9,253 nt of DNA. It comes from Phycisphaeraceae bacterium (GTDB lineage: Bacteria; Planctomycetota; Phycisphaerae; Phycisphaerales; Phycisphaeraceae). The stretch's first letter is position 1, and each line of letters opens with the position of its first letter. The translations under genes and the position numbers were made by a program. The DNA lies in the NCBI GenBank assembly GCA_020850375.1, contig JADZET010000447.1, positions 1 through 9,253 on the forward strand. Direction: 5' to 3'. Below the pieces are notes generated by a model that saw nothing but the letters and a program-made list of their open reading frames with translations, ran no database searches and was not told the DNA's origin. Shown here piece by piece: positions 1 through 6,252 of this stretch.

Positions 1-1199
1 ACCCGATGGCCCTGCAGCGGCTCAAGGAGGCGGCCGAGAAGGCCAAGTGCGAGCTGTCGACCCTGCAGGAGACGACGGTGAACCTGCCGTTCATCACCGC
101 CACGCAGGAGGGGCCCAAGCACCTGCAGATCACCATCACGCGGTCGAAGTTCGAGCAGATCTGCGAGGACCTGTTCGAGCGCTGCCGCAAGCCCGTGCTC
201 GACGCGCTGCGGGACGCCAAGCTCAAGCCGTCGGACGTCGACGAGGTGGTGCTCGTCGGCGGGTCGACGCGCATGCCGCGGGTGCAGCAGATCGCCCGGG
301 ACATCTTCGGCAAGGAGCCGAACAAGAGCCTCAACCCCGACGAGGTGGTGGCCATCGGCGCCGCCATTCAGGGCGGGGTGCTCAAGGGCGACGTCAAGGA
401 CGTGCTGCTGCTGGACGTCACGCCGCTGAGCCTGGGCATCGAGACGCTCGGTGGGGTGATGACCAAGCTCATCGAACGCAACACCACGATCCCGACCTCC
501 AAGAAGGAGGTCTTCTCCACCGCCAGCGACAACCAGACCACGGTGGAGATCCACGTGCTCCAGGGCGAGCGCGAGTTCGCCCGGGACAACCGGACGCTCG
601 GCCGGTTCCAGCTCACGGGGATCCCCACGGCCCCGCGCGGGATGCCGCAGATCGAGGTTGAGTTCAACATCGACGCCAACGGCATCCTCAACGTCGCCGC
701 CACGGACAAGGCCAGCGGCAAGACGCAGAAGATCGAGATCCAGGGCTCGTCCGGCCTGTCGAAGGACGAGATCGAGAAGATGAAGACCGACGCCGAGGCC
801 CACGCGGCCGACGACCGCAAGCAGCGTGAGCTGGTCGACGCCCGCAACCAGGCGGAGAACATCGTCTACCAGACGCGCAAGCAGCTCTCGGAGTACGGCG
901 AGAAGGTCTCGGCCGAGGTGCGCGGGAAGATCGAGTCGGCCATCAACGACCTCGAGTCCAAGATCAAGGGCGACGACGCCGAGGCGATCAAGCGGGCGCT
1001 CAACGAGCTGATGCAGGCGTCCCAGGAGCTGGGCAAGGTGATGTACGAGAACATGGGCGCCGGCGCGGCCGGCGGTCCCGGAGGCGCCGCGGGAGCCTCT
1101 GGGAATGCCTCGGAGAATGCTGCCGGGGATTCCGGGGGTTCCGGGGGGAAGAAGGGCGGCGATGACGTGATCGACGCCGAGTATGAGGTCAAGGAATAA
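1..1199 (+). CDS. dnaK: Chaperone protein DnaK (Hsp70), 5' end cut by window
   Basis: This is the C-terminal part of the ATP-dependent Hsp70 chaperone, which holds unfolded cytoplasmic clients and works with DnaJ and GrpE. The reading frame is open from the first bases, so about 255 N-terminal residues are missing by comparison with E. coli DnaK. Counting from the ATG at base 6, residues 1-131 are the end of the nucleotide-binding domain ([24 protein letters not shown]). Residues 132-137 are the interdomain linker DVLLLD. Residues 137 to about 250 are the substrate-binding beta domain ([24 protein letters not shown]), and about 250-345 the helical lid. A Gly/Ala/Ser-rich tail follows and ends [12 protein letters not shown], the usual acidic bacterial DnaK terminus. 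The stop is TAA at 1197-1199. No dnaJ or grpE follows; an unrelated hydrolase comes next. Identification is secure. Confidence 0.98.
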   Translation, partial: PMALQRLKEAAEKAKCELSTLQETTVNLPFITATQEGPKHLQITITRSKFEQICEDLFERCRKPVLDALRDAKLKPSDVDEVVLVGGSTRMPRVQQIARDIFGKEPNKSLNPDEVVAIGAAIQGGVLKGDVKDVLLLDVTPLSLGIETLGGVMTKLIERNTTIPTSKKEVFSTASDNQTTVEIHVLQGEREFARDNRTLGRFQLTGIPTAPRGMPQIEVEFNIDANGILNVAATDKASGKTQKIEIQGSSGLSKDEIEKMKTDAEAHAADDRKQRELVDARNQAENIVYQTRKQLSEYGEKVSAEVRGKIESAINDLESKIKGDDAEAIKRALNELMQASQELGKVMYENMGAGAAGGPGGAAGASGNASENAAGDSGGSGGKKGGDDVIDAEYEVKE

Positions 1200-1201
1200 G
1201 T

Positions 1202-1228
1202 CCCTCATCGCAGATGTTCGCGTGAGGG
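1202..1228 (+). other. Hairpin just after the dnaK stop
   Basis: CCCTCA plus CGC (one bulged T) pairs with GCGTGAGGG around an 8-base loop. It starts three bases after the dnaK stop codon and has no T-run after it, so it is not a terminator by itself. It may protect the 3' end of the dnaK mRNA or assist the terminator downstream. This is seen in the sequence; the function is inferred. Confidence 0.45.
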
Positions 1229-1242
1229 TGCAGGTGGAGTTG

Positions 1243-1277
1243 AAGGCCCATGTCGTTTGACATGGGCCTTTTACTTT
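1243..1277 (+). terminator. Intrinsic terminator of dnaK
   Basis: AAGGCCCATGTC and GACATGGGCCTT form a perfect 12-bp stem around a GTTT loop (1243-1270), followed by a T-rich stretch TTACTTT. Stem, short loop and T-rich tail fit a Rho-independent terminator. It separates dnaK from the hydrolase gene. The arms are symmetrical with an A-pair at the base, so weak function on the other strand is possible, but no minus-strand gene needs it. Confidence 0.88.
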
Positions 1278-1293
1278 GGGGATGCTCTGGGCC

Positions 1294-2292
1294 ATGGGAA
1301 CCGACGTGCAGCAGCGGCGGGCGGAGCTTTGGGGACTCTTGGGCGACCTGCCGGAGCGTCAGCGGCCGATCTCGGCGCGGACGCTCCGTGTCGAGGAACG
1401 CGAGGGGTATGTGCTTGAGAGCCTGGCGCTGGACCTCAACGGTCTGGAAGATGTGCCGGCGTATTTCGTCAGGCCCATCAAGCACCCCCCGGCAGAGCCG
1501 GGGGCTGTGGCAGGGCGGTTGCCGGCGATACTGTTCAACCACGCCCACTGGGGGCAGTACGACGTGGGTAAGGAGGAATTGCTCTCAGGCCGGCCAGGGT
1601 ACGCCGAGCCGCTGGTGCAGAAACCGGCCTGGGGCAAGGCGCTGACAGACGCGGGCTACGCCGCGCTGTGCATCGATCACTGGTGCTTCGGCGGGCGTTG
1701 CGCGGTCGGGGCGGGCGGGACGATGTATCCGATCACGCGGTCCGAGCAGGGGAATCCCGAACTTGAGACGTTCAAACGGATGCTCTGGGATGGGCGCGTG
1801 ATGTGGGGGATGATGGTCTACGACTCGGTGCGGGCGATGGACTACCTCTGCTCGCGGCCGGATGTCGATGCGGGGCGGATCGGCACGCTGGGGATGAGCA
1901 TGGGCTCGACCATGGCGTGGTGGCTGAGCGCGCTGGACGAGCGTGTCAGGGTCTGCGTGGACATCGGCTGCCTGACGGATATTCACACGTTCCGCCGGCA
2001 GACCGGGCCGTTGGGGCATGGGATCTTCTACTTCGTGCCGGGGCTGCTCAAACACTTCACGACGGCCCGGATCAACGCCCTGATCGCCCCCCGGCCGCAC
2101 CTGGCGGTGGCGGGCAATCTCGACCCCCTGACGCCCCCGGAAGGTTTGGATGCCGTCGACACCGAGCTGCGGCGGGTGTACGACGCCATGGGGGCGGGTG
2201 AGGCATGGAAGCTGGTGCGGGAGGACGTGCCGCACATGGAGACGCCGCGGATGCGGGCCGAGGCATTGGCGTGGCTGAAACGATGGCTGTAG
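1294..2292 (+). CDS. Alpha/beta hydrolase (Abhydrolase_7 / acetyl-xylan-esterase-like)
   Basis: Predicted 332-residue serine hydrolase of the alpha/beta-hydrolase fold, with no signal peptide and so probably cytoplasmic. The nucleophile elbow is GMSMG at residues 200-204 (Ser202). The acid is likely Asp277 ([12 protein letters not shown]) and the base His314 ([10 protein letters not shown]), which together give a complete triad in the usual order and spacing. [17 protein letters not shown] (81-97) and [15 protein letters not shown] (121-135) resemble the strand regions of dienelactone-hydrolase and Abhydrolase_7 proteins, often annotated as acetyl xylan esterases. The substrate cannot be told from sequence. 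I chose ATG 1294 because the longer alternatives, TTG 1276 and ATG 1282, sit on the dnaK terminator's T-tail. The ribosome-binding site is weak (GGGGA at 1278-1282, 11 bases away). The TAG stop is at 2290-2292. No clear promoter or terminator of its own is seen. The 60-base gap to the ABC genes makes a shared transcript possible but unproven. Confidence 0.88.
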   Translation: MGTDVQQRRAELWGLLGDLPERQRPISARTLRVEEREGYVLESLALDLNGLEDVPAYFVRPIKHPPAEPGAVAGRLPAILFNHAHWGQYDVGKEELLSGRPGYAEPLVQKPAWGKALTDAGYAALCIDHWCFGGRCAVGAGGTMYPITRSEQGNPELETFKRMLWDGRVMWGMMVYDSVRAMDYLCSRPDVDAGRIGTLGMSMGSTMAWWLSALDERVRVCVDIGCLTDIHTFRRQTGPLGHGIFYFVPGLLKHFTTARINALIAPRPHLAVAGNLDPLTPPEGLDAVDTELRRVYDAMGAGEAWKLVREDVPHMETPRMRAEALAWLKRWL

Positions 2293-2313
2293 GTCAGTGG
2301 GGGGGGCGGGGAC

Positions 2314-2342
2314 TTGCCGGTTGATTCATCGGCGTGAACAAT
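2314..2342 (+). promoter_or_regulatory. Weak sigma70-like promoter candidate for the ABC operon
   Basis: TTGCCG (2314-2319, 4 of 6 to TTGACA) and AACAAT (2337-2342, 4 of 6 to TATAAT) are separated by exactly 17 bases. Transcription would start near 2349, only a few bases before the ATG at 2353. That agrees with the absence of any Shine-Dalgarno sequence in front of this gene and would give a nearly leaderless message. The match is modest and could be chance. Confidence 0.35.
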
Positions 2343-2343
2343 A

Positions 2344-2369
2344 GCGGTCAGCATGACGCAGGTGACCGC
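2344..2369 (+). repeat. Inverted repeat bracketing the ABC ATPase start codon
   Basis: GCGGTCA (2344-2350) and TGACCGC (2363-2369) are perfect 7-base inverted arms, 12 bases apart, with the ATG at 2353-2355 in the loop. It lies directly after the candidate -10 element. It could be an operator for a dimeric repressor (arm centres 19 bp apart) or an mRNA hairpin presenting or hiding the start codon. The repeat is seen directly; either role is inference. Confidence 0.5.
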
Positions 2370-3171
2370 CAGGGGATCGGCCGCTGCGGGGGGCGTGGGC
2401 ATCGCGGTTCGCGGTGTCCGGCGTGCATTTGAGGGCCATCGCGGGCCGGTGTCGGTGCTCGAGGGATTGAGCCTGGAGGTCGAGGCGGGGGATTTCGTGG
2501 CCATTCTCGGGCCGTCGGGGTGTGGGAAGTCAACGCTTCTGAGGTTGATCGCGGGGCTGGACCGGCCAGATGGCGGGCAGGTTGAGCTGCGCGGCGCCGA
2601 GGGGACAAACGCCACTTCCGGGGGCGGGGGTGGGATTGCGTATGTCTTCCAAGATGCGCACCTCCTGCCCTGGCGGGATGTACTGGGGAACGTGGTGCTG
2701 CCGCTCGAGCTGATGGGCCAATCGCGGCGATCTCGGAAGACGGCGGCGTTGGCCGCGATCGAGAAGGTGGGGCTGAGCGAGGCGGTGGATCGCTACCCAG
2801 CCCAGCTCTCGGGGGGCATGCGGATGCGTGTGTCGCTGGCGCGGGCGCTGGTGACGCGGCCTCGCCTGCTGCTCTTGGATGAGCCGTTCGCCGCTCTGGA
2901 CGAGATCACGCGTCAGCATCTCGACGAGGAATTGCGCGCCCTCTGGCGTGAGTCTCGGATGACGGTGGTCTTCGTGACGCACTCGACGAGCGAGGCGGTC
3001 TATCTGGCCGAGCGGGCGGTGGTGCTGTCCAAGCGGCCGGCGCGGATCGTGCGGGACGTGCTGCTGCGACTGCCCGGCGACAGGCCCAAGGAGTTGCGGG
3101 GGACGGCGGAGTTCGCCCGGGAAACGGCCGGTGTTTACGCGGCCCTGGAAGAGGGAGAGCTCATGCCATGA
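2353..3171 (+). CDS. ABC importer ATP-binding protein, NitT/TauT (SsuB/TauB/ThiZ-like)
   Basis: The 272-residue cytoplasmic ATPase subunit of an importer. All nucleotide-binding motifs are present: Walker A GPSGCGKST (53-61), Q-loop VFQDAHLLPW (Gln100), signature LSGGM (152-156), Walker B LLLLDEP (172-178, catalytic Glu177), D-loop ALD (181-183) and H-loop His210 (VFVTHS). The pattern VFQ..LLPW..V..NV..PLEL is typical of the nitrate/sulfonate/taurine/pyrimidine importer ATPases. The Gly-rich stretch at 82-94 between strands is longer than usual. The ATG at 2353 has no Shine-Dalgarno sequence but is the only start leaving a normal N-terminus. The gene overlaps the permease by ATGA (3168-3171), so the two are translationally coupled. 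Substrate specificity lies in the binding protein, not here. Confidence 0.95.
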   Translation: MTQVTARGSAAAGGVGIAVRGVRRAFEGHRGPVSVLEGLSLEVEAGDFVAILGPSGCGKSTLLRLIAGLDRPDGGQVELRGAEGTNATSGGGGGIAYVFQDAHLLPWRDVLGNVVLPLELMGQSRRSRKTAALAAIEKVGLSEAVDRYPAQLSGGMRMRVSLARALVTRPRLLLLDEPFAALDEITRQHLDEELRALWRESRMTVVFVTHSTSEAVYLAERAVVLSKRPARIVRDVLLRLPGDRPKELRGTAEFARETAGVYAALEEGELMP

Positions 3172-3941
3172 GGCTGCCGCGCTGGGTCAGCGTGTTCGGG
3201 CCGCCGGCGGTGAGCTTCGTGCTCCTGTCGGCGGGGGCGGAGCTGGCAGTGCGCCTGGCGGGCGTGCCGGCCTACCTCGTGCCGCCGCCCTCGGCGGTCT
3301 TCGCGGCGATCGTGCGCGAGTGGCCGGCGCTGGGCTGGGCGGGAACGATGACCTGTGCGGCCGCGGTGCTGGGATTCGGGATCAGCGCCCTGGTCGGGAT
3401 GCTGTTGGCGGTGCTGCTCTCGACGTCGCGGCTGGTGCAGCGGGCATTCTACCCCTACGCGATCTTCTTCCAGACCGTGCCGATCGTGGCCATCTCGCCG
3501 ATGCTGGTGATCTGGTTCGGCTACGGCATCCGCGCGGTGGTGGCCTCGGCGTTTATCGTCTCGGTCTTCCCGGTGATCGCCAACACGCTCACGGGGCTGC
3601 TCAGCACGGACCCGGCGTTGTCGGACATGTTCCGGCTCTACGGGGCCAGTGGCGGTGCGAAACTCTGGAAACTGCGAGTCCCGTCGGCGTTGCCGAGCAT
3701 CTTCACGGGGCTGCGCATCGCAGCGGGGCTGGCCGTCATCGGCACGATCGTCGGCGAATTCATCGGCGGCGGCGGGATCGGGATGCTGGTGCAGGCGGCC
3801 ATCCGCGAGCAGCGGACGGACCTGATCTTCGCGGCGGTGCTGCTGGCGTCCGTGCTGGGGCTGCTACTATTCGGTCTGGTGAACTTCGGCGCGTGGCTGA
3901 TGCTGCGCAGGTGGCACGCGTCGGCGACGACGCGGCCGTAA
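3168..3941 (+). CDS. ABC importer permease, NitT/TauT (SsuC/TauC/ThiX-like)
   Basis: The 257-residue inner-membrane permease of the binding-protein-dependent type (BPD_transp_1). Hydrophobic segments by eye are at about 11-31, 60-84, 95-118, 122-145, 182-200 and 219-247, the usual six. The EAA loop that docks onto the ATPase is at about 157-187 (RLYGASGGAKLWKLRVPSAL then PSIFTGLRIA). AYLVPPPSAVF (35-45) near the N-terminus and GEFIGGGGIGMLVQ (196-209) are recurrent in this family. The start ATG lies inside the stop region of the ATPase gene (ATGA overlap), and the upstream GAGGGAGAG (about 3150-3158) can serve as a ribosome-binding site. Two such subunits should form the channel with two ATPases. 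The binding-protein gene follows within about 20 bases. Confidence 0.95.
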   Translation: MRLPRWVSVFGPPAVSFVLLSAGAELAVRLAGVPAYLVPPPSAVFAAIVREWPALGWAGTMTCAAAVLGFGISALVGMLLAVLLSTSRLVQRAFYPYAIFFQTVPIVAISPMLVIWFGYGIRAVVASAFIVSVFPVIANTLTGLLSTDPALSDMFRLYGASGGAKLWKLRVPSALPSIFTGLRIAAGLAVIGTIVGEFIGGGGIGMLVQAAIREQRTDLIFAAVLLASVLGLLLFGLVNFGAWLMLRRWHASATTRP

Positions 3942-3951
3942 TCTCAATCAT

Positions 3952-3955
3952 GGAG
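3952..3955 (+). promoter_or_regulatory. Ribosome-binding site deciding the binding-protein start
   Basis: GGAG lies six bases before ATG 3962 and nine before ATG 3965. The earlier in-frame ATG at 3950 contains this motif in its own first codons and has nothing like a ribosome-binding site before it. This favours 3962 or 3965 as the start. Confidence 0.55.
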
Positions 3956-3961
3956 TGCGGG

Positions 3962-4951
3962 ATGATGATGCGTGGCATGGCGATGGGGGGCGTGGTGGCG
4001 GCAGTGCTGCTGGCAGGGTGCGGCCGGAGTGAGCCAGGCGGTTCGAACGCCGCGGACGCGACGGGTCTGCACGCGGTGAAGCTGGCCCTGAACTGGGTGC
4101 CCGAGCCCGAGTTCGGCGGTTTCTACGCGGCCCGGGAGATCGGGGCGTACAAGAAGCACGGTCTGTCCGTTGAAATCCTTCCGGGGGGGGCCGGGGCGCC
4201 GGTGGTGCAGATGATCGCCAGCGGGCAGGTGGAGTTCGGCATCGTGTCCGCGGATGAGATCGTCATCGCCCGCAGCAAGGGAGCGGACGTGGTGGGGCTC
4301 TTCGCGGTGTACCAGACCAACCCGCAGGGGATCATGACGCACCCCGATCGCGGTTTTAAGAGCCTTGAGGATCTGCTGACCTCCGAGGGCGGCGTCACAC
4401 TGGCGATGGAGGCGGGGCTGCCCTACGTCAAGTACCTGCGGAAGAAGTATGGCCTGGCCAAGCTGCAGGTGGTGCCCTATGCCGGCGGCGTCGCGGCGTT
4501 TTTGAACGATCGCAACTTCGCCCAGCAGTGCTTTGTCTTCTCCGAGCCGTTGGCCGCCAGACGCCAGGGCGTGGATCCTCAGGTCTTTCTTGTCGCCGAG
4601 TCGGGCTACAACCCCTACACGGGCGTGATGGCCACGAGAGGGGACCTGCTGAGCAAGAGCGCCAACGTGGCCAGAGACATGGTGCAGGCCTGCCGGGAGG
4701 GATGGATCGCCTACCTGGCGGACAGCAACCCGGCCAACACCGTCATGGGCAGACTCAACACGGCGATGGACGAGCTGACGTTCTCCGACGCCGCCCTGGA
4801 GCAGCGACCGTTGATCGTCACGTCCGAGGTCTATGGGGACAACATCGGCACCATGACGCAGGCCCGGTGGGAGACGCTGGTGAACCAACTCGTCGAGCTG
4901 GGTGTGATCGACAAGCCAGTGCCCGCGGCCGAATGTTTCAAGAACTTCTGA
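3962..4951 (+). CDS. NMT1/THI5-like ABC substrate-binding lipoprotein
   Basis: The 329-residue solute-binding protein of the importer, predicted to be a lipoprotein anchored outside the cytoplasmic membrane. A short signal peptide MMMRGMAMGGVVAAVLLAG ends at lipobox Cys20 (LAGC). The mature protein opens with LALNWVPEPEFGGFYAARE (41-59), followed by an EILPGGAGAPVVQMIASG segment (71-88) and EFGIVSADEIVIARSKG (91-107). These are typical of NMT1/THI5-like periplasmic proteins such as ThiY. QQCFVFSEPLAARRQG (188-203) matches the second-lobe substrate region, with an unusual Cys190. Family members bind pyrimidine precursors of thiamin, riboflavin, taurine, nitrate or related compounds, and the ligand here cannot be decided. 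Three ATGs in a row (3962, 3965, 3968) compete as start. A G8 run at 4183-4190 lies in the coding sequence. No TPP riboswitch precedes the operon. Confidence 0.92.
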   Translation: MMMRGMAMGGVVAAVLLAGCGRSEPGGSNAADATGLHAVKLALNWVPEPEFGGFYAAREIGAYKKHGLSVEILPGGAGAPVVQMIASGQVEFGIVSADEIVIARSKGADVVGLFAVYQTNPQGIMTHPDRGFKSLEDLLTSEGGVTLAMEAGLPYVKYLRKKYGLAKLQVVPYAGGVAAFLNDRNFAQQCFVFSEPLAARRQGVDPQVFLVAESGYNPYTGVMATRGDLLSKSANVARDMVQACREGWIAYLADSNPANTVMGRLNTAMDELTFSDAALEQRPLIVTSEVYGDNIGTMTQARWETLVNQLVELGVIDKPVPAAECFKNF

Positions 4952-4975
4952 TCGTGCGCTCGGTGCGTCCGAGTG

Positions 4976-4983
4976 GGAGGAGA
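4976..4983 (+). promoter_or_regulatory. Ribosome-binding site for the exported TIM-barrel gene
   Basis: GGAGGAGA lies about seven bases before GTG 4990. It is the best Shine-Dalgarno sequence on the plus strand of the window and fixes GTG 4990 as the start, rather than any codon inside the binding-protein gene. Confidence 0.75.
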
Positions 4984-4989
4984 AGAGCT

Positions 4990-6243
4990 GTGCCGGTGGA
5001 CCGCAGGACTTTCTTGGCTGGGCTGCTGGCAAGCGCGGCGGCGGCGTCACGTCCCGGGCTGGCGCGGGCTGTGGGAGCTTACTCCATGGAAAAGCGATTG
5101 ACGTCGGGGCTGGCGGACATCCGGAGCATCACGACCAACGGCCGGCGGGGCGTGCTGATCAACGGCGAGCCCTTCGTGCCGACCTTCGCGTGGTGGGTGG
5201 ACCAGAAACACCTTGAGGCGCTGGCCGCGTCGGGCGTGAACACGTCGCTGTCCCCGCGAGCGGACATGGCGTACGCGGAGGAGGCCAGGCGGCTGGGGAT
5301 CTATGTGGGCGCCAACCCGCGCAAGGACCTGGCGAATCACGATCGCGTGGCGATGTGGATGCAGGAGGATGAGCCAGACATCCGCATCGAGGGCGGGCCG
5401 CGCCTGGAGATGACGCCCGCGGGCGACCCCAGACGGGTGGTGACGGACATCGCGGCGGAGGCCTTGATCAATCGCGTGATGCCCGGGCTGCGGGAACGTG
5501 AACGGCACTGCCGGGCGATGGGGGATGGGCGGCCGATCTTTCTGAATTACTCCTATCTCTTGATGGACCGTTACTGGGGGCCGGTGAGCGTGAGTCGGCC
5601 GCTCTACGCGGCGATGAGCCAGACGGGGGACATCCTCAGCTGGGACATCTACCCCATCGCGGCGGGTGGGCGCGTGGACTGGCTGCCCCTGATCTGGCAG
5701 GGCACGGACGTGCTGCGCCAGGCGGCGCCGGACAAGCCGGTGTTCGTCTTCCTCGAATGCACACGGATCAGCAAGCACCCCAAGGCCCGCGATCCGAGCG
5801 AGGCGGAGATGCGCAACGAGGTCTGGCAGGCGATCGCGGCCGGGGCATCGGGGATCGGTTGGTTCACATTCGGGCCCGAGGACGAGCAGGACTTCGCCAC
5901 GCGGTCGTTCCAGGTCCCGCCGGAGAATCAGGCGGCCATGCGACGGATTAACGATGAGTTGACGGGTCAGGCGGCGCTGGTGCACGCGCCGGAGCTCTGC
6001 CGTGGCGTGCGGATGGGGGCTGACGACATGCCCGAGGTGTGCGCGTCGCTGCGGCGGGATGAGGAGCATGTCTACTTCATCGCGGTAAATCCGCGATTGA
6101 AAAGGCAGCCGATCGACTGGGGCAAGGGATTGACGCTGATGCCCTCGGCGGATCAGGCGGCGATCGACAAGGCGCTGGGCAGGCTCAAGAGCAGCGTGTT
6201 TGAGCCGCTGGACGGACTGGAAGTGCGGATCGTTCGGGCGTGA
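4990..6243 (+). CDS. Tat-exported putative TIM-barrel glycoside hydrolase-like protein
   Basis: A 417-residue protein starting at GTG with VPVDRRTFLAGLLASAAAAS, a twin-arginine (RRTFLA) export signal. An ARA site near residue 27 is a likely cleavage point, so it should act folded in the periplasm. The body looks like a (beta/alpha)8 hydrolase of clan GH-A type: RRGVLINGEPFVPTFAW (52-68), ASGVNTSL (80-87), WMQEDEPD (123-130) at the place of the NEP acid/base motif of GH5-like enzymes, SWDIYPI (217-223), FVFLECTR (252-259) at the place of a strand-7 nucleophile, and GASGIGWFTFG (285-295). Glu128 and Glu256 are therefore candidate catalytic residues. The DEP in place of NEP is unusual, and no specific GH family can be assigned. 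It begins 38 bases after the binding-protein gene, with a strong ribosome-binding site and no terminator between, so it is probably the last gene of the importer operon. It could instead be a non-catalytic barrel. Confidence 0.75.
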   Translation: MPVDRRTFLAGLLASAAAASRPGLARAVGAYSMEKRLTSGLADIRSITTNGRRGVLINGEPFVPTFAWWVDQKHLEALAASGVNTSLSPRADMAYAEEARRLGIYVGANPRKDLANHDRVAMWMQEDEPDIRIEGGPRLEMTPAGDPRRVVTDIAAEALINRVMPGLRERERHCRAMGDGRPIFLNYSYLLMDRYWGPVSVSRPLYAAMSQTGDILSWDIYPIAAGGRVDWLPLIWQGTDVLRQAAPDKPVFVFLECTRISKHPKARDPSEAEMRNEVWQAIAAGASGIGWFTFGPEDEQDFATRSFQVPPENQAAMRRINDELTGQAALVHAPELCRGVRMGADDMPEVCASLRRDEEHVYFIAVNPRLKRQPIDWGKGLTLMPSADQAAIDKALGRLKSSVFEPLDGLEVRIVRA

Positions 6244-6252
6244 TGACCCCGC

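Noticed and set aside
1257..1262. Perfect TTGACA (-35 consensus) before the hydrolase gene
   Set aside because: It is part of the dnaK terminator stem and has no -10-like hexamer at 16-18 bases; the sequences there read GGATGC or GGGATG.
1485..1504. GC-rich 8-bp hairpin inside the hydrolase gene
   Set aside because: It encodes a Pro-rich surface loop (PPAEPGA) and has no T-run or nearby start. It is most simply a by-product of GC-rich codons.
2293..2352. TPP or other riboswitch ahead of the NMT1-type operon
   Set aside because: The gap is only 60 bases and contains no CTGAGA-type core or paired stems of a TPP element.
3131..3949. N-terminal extension of the binding-protein frame upstream to 3131
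   Set aside because: It overlaps the permease gene in another frame and translates to Arg/Gly/Ala-rich low-complexity sequence. The lipoprotein signal peptide begins at about 3962.
4528..4989. N-terminal extension of the exported TIM-barrel frame
   Set aside because: It overlaps the end of the binding-protein gene and is Arg/Gly/Gln-rich. The Tat signal and strong ribosome-binding site fix the start at GTG 4990.
3944..5050. Long minus-strand open frame opposite the binding-protein gene
   Set aside because: Shadow of a GC-rich gene; His/Arg/Pro-rich product without domains or ribosome-binding site. The same applies to minus-strand frames at 5047-6069, 1585-2235 and 368-862.
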